From contig NZ_BRVN01000022.1 of assembly GCF_026011735.1 (NCBI RefSeq), positions 1 through 52,546 on the forward strand: a stretch of DNA of 52,546 bases, given 5' to 3'. Source of the DNA: Dietzia sp. NCCP-2495 (GTDB taxonomy: Bacteria > Actinomycetota > Actinomycetes > Mycobacteriales > Mycobacteriaceae). Below are positions 1 through 8,181 of this stretch, one piece after another. Under the pieces are notes generated by a model that did no database searches, was not told the origin of the DNA, and was given only the letters and a program-made list of their open reading frames with translations. The position numbers and the translations under genes are program-made. Position 1 is the first letter of the stretch; each line of letters opens with the position of its first letter.

Positions 1-1
1 T

Positions 2-1417
2 CCTACCGCGCCAGCGAAAGGATCCCAAGGTGGCGTGAGCTACGAAAGGACCGTCAGCGAAAGCTCGCCGGTCTGGGGTGACGAGATCACAATCACCAAT
101 AAGGTCACCCGTGGAAGCAACTTGTGGCAGGTCTACTGGATCGAAGACGTCAAGCCGGACTGCCTCGAGTACATTCCCGGCTCTACCACGTGGTCGGTCA
201 GCGGCAAAACGTACACAGAGGCTTCAAATCCGGGCGAGGTTTTCGTTTCGCCAGGGTCTACGAAGATTGATCCACCCCTTGCCAACTCGTGGGCGCCGCC
301 CATCACTTTCTCCGCGGGATACCGCGTCACGTGCGCAGCCGGGCCGCTCCCTACTGGTGGACCCAAGTGGAACACCACGAACGCAATCAGTGGCGCGGCA
401 GACTTTTCCAGCAACGGGCCAACGATCGATGTCCGGCGCATGGGCACCTCGGTCTGGTTGGCGCAGCCCGTCAACCCGGAGGTCAATCAACAGGTCACCT
501 TGAGGGCCACCACCAACAACGTGCCGGATGGCGGGGTCGTCACCTTCAACGTCGACGGTGCGCCTGTGGGGAACGGCCCGGTCAGTAATGGTCAGGCGAC
601 GCTCGAGTGGGCTCCGACCACCGCCGGGACAAAGCAGGTCACGGCAACCTTCGGTGAGACCCCCACTCACGGTGGATCGACATCCCATAACCGCACTGTC
701 GTCGTGTCGCCCACCAACGTCGATTCCTCGTTAGCCATCGCCACCTCAGGAGACCTGAAGGTGGGACTCAGCACTAGGATCACAGCGACGGTCTCCCCGG
801 CGGGTGCCGGTGGCGAGGTTGAGTTCTTCCATGACGGGGTCTCCATCGGACCCGCCCCCGTGGGTGCGGACGGCACGGCCTCGATTGACTGGATCCCGTC
901 TGTCGCAGGTGAGCGAACGATCGATGCCAAGTTCTCGGGACGCACCGGTGTGAACCCCTCGAACGCTGGGCTCGCTGTCACTGTTGCCGAGAAGGCGCCC
1001 GAAGCCCAGAGCACCACCACGACACTGGCAGACATCCAGTCTGTCGAGGTGGGCCAGGAGACCACGCTCAAGGCAACGGTCACTGCGGGACAGGCCGGTG
1101 GAACCGTCACCTTCTACGACGGCAACACTCTGATTGGCACCGCGCCTGTCCAGTCGGACGGCACGGCGACCTTGACATGGGCCCCGACAACCGACGGGGA
1201 TCACACCGTTCGCGCGGTGTTCTCCGGTCACGGTGTCTACCTGGCCTCGCAGGACACCGAGTCGGTCTTCATCGCCCCGAAGGTTGTCAACCCTGACCCG
1301 GATCCGGACCCTGATCCAACAGATACGGATAGCGGAAGCCTCGGATCGCTGACCGGCTCCGGTGGCGGCGATAACGCCAGCGGCTCGCTCGGCTCGCTGA
1401 GCAGCTTCGGCAGCTAA
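2..1417 (+). CDS. Exported Ig-like repeat protein with Gly/Ser/Leu tail, 5' end outside window
   Basis: The reading frame is open to the left edge, so the signal peptide and true start lie outside; an internal GTG at 35 is not taken as the start. The first ~150 residues align with the N-terminal part of the next gene: both have RTVSE, a GD-x-[IV]-T segment, a conserved Cys, DPP...PPIT and a VTC-x-AGP motif, so the two are tandem paralogs. Three bacterial Ig-like domains of the Big_3-like type follow (pattern G-x-V-x-F-x-[ND]-G, then G-x-A-x-x-x-W-x-P-T). After the last domain come a (DP)n acidic linker and a Gly/Ser/Leu tail ending SSFGS. No LPXTG motif or terminal membrane helix is seen. The role is inferred to be surface adhesion or structure; substrate unknown. 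Confidence 0.8.
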   Translation, partial: PTAPAKGSQGGVSYERTVSESSPVWGDEITITNKVTRGSNLWQVYWIEDVKPDCLEYIPGSTTWSVSGKTYTEASNPGEVFVSPGSTKIDPPLANSWAPPITFSAGYRVTCAAGPLPTGGPKWNTTNAISGAADFSSNGPTIDVRRMGTSVWLAQPVNPEVNQQVTLRATTNNVPDGGVVTFNVDGAPVGNGPVSNGQATLEWAPTTAGTKQVTATFGETPTHGGSTSHNRTVVVSPTNVDSSLAIATSGDLKVGLSTRITATVSPAGAGGEVEFFHDGVSIGPAPVGADGTASIDWIPSVAGERTIDAKFSGRTGVNPSNAGLAVTVAEKAPEAQSTTTTLADIQSVEVGQETTLKATVTAGQAGGTVTFYDGNTLIGTAPVQSDGTATLTWAPTTDGDHTVRAVFSGHGVYLASQDTESVFIAPKVVNPDPDPDPDPTDTDSGSLGSLTGSGGGDNASGSLGSLSSFGS

Positions 1418-1430
1418 CGCATCACCCCTC

Positions 1431-1461
1431 GGGCGGCGGAGCGGATATCGCTCCGCCGCCC
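1431..1461 (+). terminator. Perfect 13-bp hairpin after first Ig-like gene
   Basis: A 13-bp perfect stem (1431-1443 with 1449-1461) closes a 5-base loop 13 bases after the stop codon. There is no U-tract, which is usual for GC-rich actinobacterial terminators. It separates the two tandem Ig-like genes, suggesting that they are transcribed separately. Confidence 0.6.
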
Positions 1462-1520
1462 GTTCGCACCACGGCCGCTTCGGCCGCATCGTTACTCATG
1501 CCCGGGGGGAAGGGGCACTC

Positions 1521-4500
1521 ATGAAGAACAGGTTGAAAAGGCCGCTCGCGCTATTGGGAACGCTGGCGATGGCGGCGGCGTTCCTGGTCACCGGGGCCAG
1601 CGGCGCGGTGTCGGCAGGGCCAGTGTCGGCCACCGCAGAAACTTCCAGTGGCTGGGGCAGTAATATGCGGGTCGCTCGAACAGTCAGTGAAGGCACCGTC
1701 ACATACGGGGACACCGTGACAGTGTCCACGCGGTTAGAGCGAATTGGCGGATTGAATGGGAACCTCATCAATTGGATGCGTGATTTCACTCCCCAATGTC
1801 TCGAGCTAGTCGATCCTGCGACTAACGCTGATGCTGTGACGTGGACGCCGTCCAACGGAACGACTTACACGAATGGCAGCCGTTCGAGCGAAGTGTCCGT
1901 CTCGGCTACACAGGTGCAGGTTGATCCACCGGGACCCGCCAGTCATGAGCCACCGATCACCATGACTGCTCGGTATATCGTCACCTGCGATGCCGGTCCG
2001 GTTCCCTCGGGCGGATTCCAGTTCAGCGGTACTGTGCGCGATGGAAACTTCCCGACCATGGGCCCCACCATCACCGTCCAGCGGAAGGGCGTGACCACCA
2101 CCCTCGCCGAGCCAGGGTCAGTGGTGATCGGCCAGCCCACCACTTTGAACGCCACCACCGACGCGCCGGATGGCACCATTGTCAGCTTCCTAGTTGGTGA
2201 AGACGTCGTGGCGACCGCCACCGCGCAGGGCGGAGTCGCGAACGCCACCTGGACAGCGGCCGCCCCCGGTTCGTACGCGATCACGGCGCGCACCGGCCAG
2301 AGCCCGACCCACAGTGAATCGGCCTCCGCGACGGTGACCGCCCAGGTCACGCAGTCCATTTCGAGCGTCAACCTCGAGGTGGGCACCCCGCGGCACGTGG
2401 GCACGACCATCCCGCTCACCGCCACCACCACCGGCATCCCCGACGGTCAGTCGATCGACTTCCGCGTGGGTGGCACGAGCATCGGCACCGCAGACGTGGT
2501 CGGTGGAACCGCGATCTTCACCGGGTGGACCCCAACCGAGGAACGCGACTACTCCGTCGAGGCTCACTACGCGGGCTCGACCAACATCGCCTCCTCAGCG
2601 TCTGTGCCTCAGACCATCACCGTCAGCCAGCCGGTCCAGGAGACCACCACGACCCTTGCCGTGGACCCGGACCCCGCACCTGGCACCGAGTCGACCCTCA
2701 CCGCGACCGTCACGGACGGGCACGACGGCGACGACGTCGAATTCTTCAACCACGGGCAGCCCCTCGGGACCGCGCAACTCCAGGACGGGAAGGCCAGCTT
2801 CACCTGGAAGCCGACCAACCAGCAGGCCGCGCAGTCGTACAGTCTCACCGCCACCTACCGCGGTTCGACGGGCTACGCGGACTCCACCTCGAACGCTGTC
2901 ACCGGAACAGTCGGACTGATTCAGACCACAGTCTCCGACGTTGACGTTGTCGCGAGCGCGGAGGTGGGGCAGCGAGTGGATCTCCAAGCAACCGTCACCG
3001 GAGGTACTCCCGGCGAGTTCGTCGAGTTCCGCAACGGTGACACCGTGCTCGCCAGGACCACGCTGTCCGCCAACGGCAACGCCCTCGTGGGGTGGACCCC
3101 CACCGCTACCGGTGAGTACCACGTGACCGCCCACTACGAGGGGACGAGCACCACCACACAGTCGCAGTCGCCGCAGGCCACCACCGTCACCGTGGGGCGC
3201 AAGGCCTCGTCGATCGAGCTCACCGGCCCCACCAGCAGTTCGGTGGGGAGCAGCGAGACGCTGACGGCCCAGACGATCGGGATCGCCGACGGCCAGACGA
3301 TCACCTTCGAGATCCAGGGCGAGCAGTCGCGCCCCGCGCAGGTCGCCGCTGGTAAGGCCAGCATCGACTGGACCCCGACCGCGACCGGCAGCCACACCAT
3401 CCGCGCCGTGTACGCCGGCTCGGAGACTGTCGCCGGGGCGGAGTCGGACGAGCTCGTCGTCGTCGTCGACGCCCGACAGACCACCACCTCCACCGTGACC
3501 GCTTCCGCCGATCCGAAGACCGGCGCGCCGGTCACCCTGACCGCCACCGTCACCGGCGGCGTCGAGGGCGTGGACGTCCAGTTCCGCAACGGTGACCAGG
3601 TGCTGTGCACCGGGCAAGTGGGCGCCGACGGCACCGCGAGCTGCGCGTGGACCCCGGAGGAGATCGGCGACGTGGCCGTGACCGCGCACTACGCCGGCAC
3701 TGACACCACCTCCGCCTCCGATTCCGCCACCCCCACCACGGTGAGCGTCGGGCAGGGCGTCGTGGCCGCACCGAGCGGACTGACGATCAGCCCCGCCGCG
3801 CCCACCGCCGCCGACACCCTCACCGTCAGCGGCACGGCCCCCGCGGGATCCGAGGTAACCGTCTTCCTGTTCACCAACAACAGCGAGTGCACGGCGACCG
3901 CCGACGCCTCAGGCGCGTTCCAGTGCGAGCTCGGCACACTGCCGGCGGGCCAGCACGAGCTCAACGCATACGCGCTCCTCAACAACGTGCAGTCGGGGAC
4001 TGCGACGCTCCCGGTGAGCGTCAGCACCATCAGCACGTCCATCGAGCTGACCGGGCCGGGCTCCGTCCAGCCCGGGGAAACCGCCGACCTCAGCCTCACC
4101 ACCACCGGCATCGCCGACGGCGAGAGCGTGGACATCCTGGTCAACGGGAAGAAGAAGGGCACCGCCACCGTCACCGGGGGCGAGGCCACCTACCAGTGGC
4201 TCGCCGAGGCCACCGGCACGTTCACGATCACCGCGAGCTACGCAGGGAACACCTCGACCGAAGCTGCCGATTCAGCCCCGCTGACCATCACCGTCGACGA
4301 GACCGCCACGCAGACCTCCGGCGTCGCCGCGCCCGGCAGCGTGACGATCGGCCAGACCGTGCCGCTCCAGGCCACAGTCACCCGCGGCACTCCCGGCGTG
4401 GACGTCCAGTTCCGCAATGGCACCGACGTGCTGTGCACCGGGCAGGTTGGCGCCGACGGCACGGTGTCCTGCAACTGGATTCCGGCCGCCGCCGGGGCCG

Positions 4501-6356
4501 TCGCGGTCCGCGCCCACTACATGGGCGACGCCACGACCAGCGCCTCGCAGTCGGCGAAGGTGACCAGCGTGACCGTCGGCAAGACCGCGTCGACGGTCGC
4601 GCTCGAGGCCACCGACTCGGTCGTGGTGGGCGGCGCGATCACCTTCACCGTCACCACCACCGGCATCGCCAACGGTCAGACCGTCGACATCGTGGTGGGC
4701 GGCAACGTGGTCGCGTCCCCGACGGTGACCGGCGACACGGCCACCGCCACGTGGACCGCCCCCGCGACCGCGGGCACGCTGACCGCCACCGCGAAGTACG
4801 GCGGCAACGACGCTGTGGCCGGCTCCGAGTCGACGCCGGTGAGCATCGACGTGGGCGTCGCGCAGACGCAGACGTCCGCCGTCACCGCTTCGGCAGACGC
4901 GACTGCCGGGGAGCCGGTGCGCCTATCGGCCACCGTCACCGGCGGCGTCACGGGCGTGGACGTCCAGTTCCGAGGCGGCACCGACGCGCTGTGCACCGGT
5001 CAGGTCGCCGCCAACGGCACAGTGGAGTGCGACTGGATCCCGGCCGCGGCCGGCGACGTATCCGTGACCGCGCACTACGTGGGTGACGGCACTACGGGCG
5101 CCTCGCAGTCGACGACCGCGACCGCCGTAACTGTCGCGGAGGCCCCCGACACCGAGGCCCCGGCCACGCCCGCGGGTGTGACCGTGTCGCCGCAGCCGGT
5201 GAAGGTGGGCGAGCAGGTCACCGTGTCCGGCACGGCGGAGGCCGGGTCGACCGTGACGGTGACCGTGGGTGGCGATGAGGTGTGCTCGGTCACTGCGACG
5301 GGCGGGACGTTCACGTGCTCGTTCGACGCAACCGAGGATATGGACGGTAAGCCGGTCGCGGTCACCGCGACCGACGGCGCCGGCAACACCTCCGAGGCCG
5401 CCGACGGCGGGTCGCTGCAGCTCGAGGCCGAGGTCGTGGACCCGGTTGCTCCGACCGTGACCCTGACGCCGGCGCAGCCGGTGGCCGGGCAGCCGGTCGC
5501 CCTCGCTCTGACGGGTGAGCCGGGCGTCGAGGTGGTCGTGTCCGCCGGGGCGGACGAGGTCTGCCGCGTCACTCTGGACCAGGACGGCACGGGCTCCTGC
5601 GAGTGGACCCCGGCCGCGGAGGGCCAGGTGACCCTGACGGTCACGGCCGGGGACCAGACGGTCACCAAGATCGTCACCGTCACGGAGGCGCCTGACACCG
5701 AGGCGCCGGCCGCGCCCACGGGAGTGACCGTGTCGCCGCAGCCGGTGACGGTGGGCGAGCAGGTCACGGTGTCGGGATCGGCGGAGGCCGGGTCGACCGT
5801 CACTGTGACGGTGGGTGGCGACGAGGTCTGCTCGGTCACCGCGACGGGCGGAACGTTTACGTGCTCGTTCGACGCGACCGAGGCAATGGACGGCAAGACG
5901 GTCGAGGTGACTGCGACCGATGCCGCCGACAATACCTCCGGGGCCGCCGACGGAGGGTCGCTGCAGGTCGAGGCCCCGGTGGTCGATCCCACCGAGCCGA
6001 CCATCACGGTCACCCCGGCCCAGCCTGTGGCCGGCGAAAAGGTCGAGATCACGGTCACCGGCGACGCCGGGGAGCAGGTCGTGATCACCGACGGTGACAC
6101 GGAGATCTGCCGCGTCACTCTGGGCGACGAGGGCACGGCCACCTGCGAGTGGACTCCCGCCGCCGCGGGCCAGGTGACCCTCACGGTCTCCGCTGGGGAC
6201 ATGACGGTGGAGAAGACCGTCACCGTCCGCGAGGACGACGACGATGACGACGACACCGGCTCGCTCGACATGGGTTCGCTCGGCGGACTCTTCGGCGGGG
6301 CCGGCGGGAGCGGCTCGTCCGGCTCACTCGGATCGCTGAGCTCGCTCGGCAGCTGA
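1521..6356 (+). CDS. Giant exported Ig-like repeat protein (1611 aa) with acidic linker and Gly/Ser/Leu tail
   Basis: The start is ATG after a purine-rich GGGGGGAAGGGG stretch. Residues 1-37 form a Sec signal peptide (KNRLKR, hydrophobic core, AGA-type cleavage region). Residues ~40-190 are an N-terminal domain shared with the upstream paralog. About 15 Ig-like domains follow: ~11 mostly alternate between a TGI-x-[DN]-G type and a TVTGG-x-x-G-[VE] type, and the last four form a duplicated pair of Big_6-like and Big_3-like domains. Many domains carry two cysteines ~10-14 residues apart (for example VLCTGQ...SCAW and VCSV...TCSF), consistent with a disulfide in an exported protein. The end is EDDDDDDD followed by a Gly/Ser/Leu tail finishing SSLGS. 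There is no LPXTG and no enzymatic domain. Likely a long surface stalk or adhesin; the partner is unknown. Confidence 0.85.
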   Translation: MKNRLKRPLALLGTLAMAAAFLVTGASGAVSAGPVSATAETSSGWGSNMRVARTVSEGTVTYGDTVTVSTRLERIGGLNGNLINWMRDFTPQCLELVDPATNADAVTWTPSNGTTYTNGSRSSEVSVSATQVQVDPPGPASHEPPITMTARYIVTCDAGPVPSGGFQFSGTVRDGNFPTMGPTITVQRKGVTTTLAEPGSVVIGQPTTLNATTDAPDGTIVSFLVGEDVVATATAQGGVANATWTAAAPGSYAITARTGQSPTHSESASATVTAQVTQSISSVNLEVGTPRHVGTTIPLTATTTGIPDGQSIDFRVGGTSIGTADVVGGTAIFTGWTPTEERDYSVEAHYAGSTNIASSASVPQTITVSQPVQETTTTLAVDPDPAPGTESTLTATVTDGHDGDDVEFFNHGQPLGTAQLQDGKASFTWKPTNQQAAQSYSLTATYRGSTGYADSTSNAVTGTVGLIQTTVSDVDVVASAEVGQRVDLQATVTGGTPGEFVEFRNGDTVLARTTLSANGNALVGWTPTATGEYHVTAHYEGTSTTTQSQSPQATTVTVGRKASSIELTGPTSSSVGSSETLTAQTIGIADGQTITFEIQGEQSRPAQVAAGKASIDWTPTATGSHTIRAVYAGSETVAGAESDELVVVVDARQTTTSTVTASADPKTGAPVTLTATVTGGVEGVDVQFRNGDQVLCTGQVGADGTASCAWTPEEIGDVAVTAHYAGTDTTSASDSATPTTVSVGQGVVAAPSGLTISPAAPTAADTLTVSGTAPAGSEVTVFLFTNNSECTATADASGAFQCELGTLPAGQHELNAYALLNNVQSGTATLPVSVSTISTSIELTGPGSVQPGETADLSLTTTGIADGESVDILVNGKKKGTATVTGGEATYQWLAEATGTFTITASYAGNTSTEAADSAPLTITVDETATQTSGVAAPGSVTIGQTVPLQATVTRGTPGVDVQFRNGTDVLCTGQVGADGTVSCNWIPAAAGAVAVRAHYMGDATTSASQSAKVTSVTVGKTASTVALEATDSVVVGGAITFTVTTTGIANGQTVDIVVGGNVVASPTVTGDTATATWTAPATAGTLTATAKYGGNDAVAGSESTPVSIDVGVAQTQTSAVTASADATAGEPVRLSATVTGGVTGVDVQFRGGTDALCTGQVAANGTVECDWIPAAAGDVSVTAHYVGDGTTGASQSTTATAVTVAEAPDTEAPATPAGVTVSPQPVKVGEQVTVSGTAEAGSTVTVTVGGDEVCSVTATGGTFTCSFDATEDMDGKPVAVTATDGAGNTSEAADGGSLQLEAEVVDPVAPTVTLTPAQPVAGQPVALALTGEPGVEVVVSAGADEVCRVTLDQDGTGSCEWTPAAEGQVTLTVTAGDQTVTKIVTVTEAPDTEAPAAPTGVTVSPQPVTVGEQVTVSGSAEAGSTVTVTVGGDEVCSVTATGGTFTCSFDATEAMDGKTVEVTATDAADNTSGAADGGSLQVEAPVVDPTEPTITVTPAQPVAGEKVEITVTGDAGEQVVITDGDTEICRVTLGDEGTATCEWTPAAAGQVTLTVSAGDMTVEKTVTVREDDDDDDDTGSLDMGSLGGLFGGAGGSGSSGSLGSLSSLGS
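5146..6230 (+). repeat. Tandem duplication of a two-domain Ig-like module
   Basis: Positions 5146-5690 and 5692-6230 encode the same pair of Ig-like domains. The first halves are nearly identical at DNA level (both begin with a DTEAPA-type linker and continue through VSPQPV and EAGSTVTVTVGGDEVCSV), while the second halves have diverged more. This points to a recent duplication, and the copy number is likely to vary between strains. Confidence 0.8.
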
Positions 6357-6374
6357 CGCACGAGTGCCTCACCA

Positions 6375-6409
6375 AGGGCCCGCCTTCTCCACCAGAGGAG
6401 GCGGGCCCT
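6375..6409 (+). terminator. 15-bp hairpin terminator after giant Ig-like gene
   Basis: The arms are 6375-6389 and 6395-6409, with one G-T wobble and a 5-base loop, starting 18 bases after the stop codon. A short TCTTTTCC run lies further downstream. This is the best-looking intrinsic terminator of the first section. Confidence 0.7.
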
Positions 6410-6514
6410 CGGCGGCGTCGTCGTCGTGGTCTTTTCCCCTCCCGCGGTGACCCCGCGACCCCGGTCCGGCTGGCGCGGCGCGGCGGCCGGCCGACCTCGG
6501 CACCACACTAGACC

Positions 6515-6528
6515 AGGAACACGTTCTA
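6515..6528 (+). promoter_or_regulatory. KstR-type operator before aldehyde dehydrogenase
   Basis: The 14-mer AGGAACACGTTCTA matches TNNAACNNGTTNNA, the published KstR consensus, at every fixed position except the first. It lies exactly 10 bases before the ATG of the aldehyde dehydrogenase, the same spacing as at fadD19. Binding is inferred from the motif. Confidence 0.6.
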
Positions 6529-6538
6529 CCCTGGACGC

Positions 6539-8020
6539 ATGACCCGCACCCTCACCGGCACCACAGGCACCCCCACCGCGCGCGACCTCACCCTCGAGCA
6601 GATCCTCGAGCGGCAACAGCAGGCGTTCCTCGCCGACCCGCAGCCCGGCGCCAAGATCCGGCGCGACCGCATCCTGCGCCTCAAGCGGCTCGTCCTGGAC
6701 AACGCCGCCGAGCTCACCGAGGCCATGCGCGAGGACTACGGCTCCCGCCCCGAGACGTTCTCGCTGCTCACCGACGTGGCCTCCTCCATTCCCGACCTCG
6801 ACACCCAGCGCGCCAACGTCAAGAAGTGGATGAAGCCCACCCGGCCCTCCCGCCTGCTGGACGCCGTGGGCTTCACCCAGCAGGTGCGGCACGACCCCAA
6901 GGGCGTGGTGGGGATCGTCGGGCCGTGGAACTTCCCGTTGTACCTGACGATCGTCCCCGCAGGGTCCGCGCTCGGCGCCGGCAACCGCGTCATGCTGCGG
7001 CCGTCGTCGGTCACCGCCCACACCACCGAGGTGCTCGCCCGGCGCGCGCCCGACTACTTCTCTGTGGACGAACTCGCGATCATCGGCCCCGAGCACGGAC
7101 GCGGCGCCGACTTCTCCCGGCTGCCGTTCGACCACCTGTTCTTCACCGGCTCGCCCGAGGTGGGCAAGTCCGTCGCCGCCGACGCAGCCGCCAACCTCAC
7201 CCCCGTCACCCTGGAACTCGGCGGGAAGAACCCCGTGGTGGTGGACTCGAGCGCCGACCTCGAGCGGGCGGCCCGCAGCGTCGCCTCCTCTCGCATGGTC
7301 AACGGCGGCCAGGTGTGCATGTGCCCCGACTACGTGTTTGTGCCCCAGGACCAGATGGACCGGTTCTGCGAGATCGTGCTGGACCAGTGGCGCACGGCCA
7401 ACCCCGCGATCGCCGGCAACCCCGAGTACACCGCCGTGATCAACACCAAGAACTACGAGCGGATCGTCGGCCTGATCGACGACGCCGTGGCCAAGGGTGC
7501 CGAGAAGCGCGACGCCGCGCCCGCGGGGGAGCGGCTGCCCGACGCCGTCACCCGCAAGATCGCGCCCACCCTGCTCACCGGCGTCACCTCCGACATGGAG
7601 ATCGACTCCGACGAGGTCTTTGGCCCCGTGCTCACCGTCTTTGGCTACCGCAGCATCGACGAGGCGATCCGCTATATAGGCGACCGGCCCAGCCCGCTGG
7701 TCCTGTACTGGTACGGCGACAAGAACGACCGGTTCGAGCACCTGGCCGACCGCACCCGCTCCGGCAACATCTACGGCAACGACTTCGGCATCGGCATGGT
7801 CTCCTCTGCCGTGCCGTTCGGCGGCGTCGGTAACTCCGGCATGGGCGGCTACCACGGACGCTACGGCTTTTCGACCTTCACCCACGAGCGGGCCGTGGCC
7901 ATGCACTCGTTCGCCACCAACATCTCCGAGTTCGTCGCCGCGCCGTACCCGCCGGACAAGAAGCGGCACGCGTCGATCTACTTCAACGCGATGAAGTGGC
8001 GGACGAAGCTGAAGCTCTGA
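6539..8020 (+). CDS. Aldehyde dehydrogenase, class 3 / coniferyl-aldehyde-type
   Basis: This 493-residue protein is an NAD(P)+-dependent aldehyde dehydrogenase that oxidises an aldehyde to a carboxylate in the cytoplasm. Visible motifs are PWNFPLYL, FTGSPEVGK (cofactor loop), LELGGKNP with general base Glu226, and NGGQVC with nucleophile Cys260. The NGGQVCMCPDYV context and the length fit the ALDH3/coniferyl group; a second cysteine at 262 occupies a position that is usually Ala. Upstream is a KstR-type box, so a role with sterol- or lipid-derived aldehydes is likely, but the substrate cannot be read from the sequence. The box ends only 10 bases before the ATG and no convincing Shine-Dalgarno is present, so the transcript may be leaderless. 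Confidence 0.85.
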   Translation: MTRTLTGTTGTPTARDLTLEQILERQQQAFLADPQPGAKIRRDRILRLKRLVLDNAAELTEAMREDYGSRPETFSLLTDVASSIPDLDTQRANVKKWMKPTRPSRLLDAVGFTQQVRHDPKGVVGIVGPWNFPLYLTIVPAGSALGAGNRVMLRPSSVTAHTTEVLARRAPDYFSVDELAIIGPEHGRGADFSRLPFDHLFFTGSPEVGKSVAADAAANLTPVTLELGGKNPVVVDSSADLERAARSVASSRMVNGGQVCMCPDYVFVPQDQMDRFCEIVLDQWRTANPAIAGNPEYTAVINTKNYERIVGLIDDAVAKGAEKRDAAPAGERLPDAVTRKIAPTLLTGVTSDMEIDSDEVFGPVLTVFGYRSIDEAIRYIGDRPSPLVLYWYGDKNDRFEHLADRTRSGNIYGNDFGIGMVSSAVPFGGVGNSGMGGYHGRYGFSTFTHERAVAMHSFATNISEFVAAPYPPDKKRHASIYFNAMKWRTKLKL

Positions 8021-8181
8021 GGGTGGTGGCGGCTGTCCGTAAGGAGAGCGGGAAACCATCTCGGGGAGCGGCTGTCCTTATGCGCCGCGGCAGCGCGGGC
8101 AGCTCACAATCGACCGACCAAGGGCCACAGAACGAGTGACTCCTGTGGACTTCCTGAGCGGAACTTCCTATCATCCGGGGC

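Noticed and set aside
1300-6356. Sortase-anchored proteins
   Set aside because: No LPXTG-type motif, no terminal hydrophobic helix and no basic end are present in these proteins.
5075-8059. A 994-codon minus-strand open frame
   Set aside because: It is antisense to the giant Ig-like gene and the aldehyde dehydrogenase, both with clear motifs. The translation has no recognisable domain and is a shadow of GC-rich codon use.
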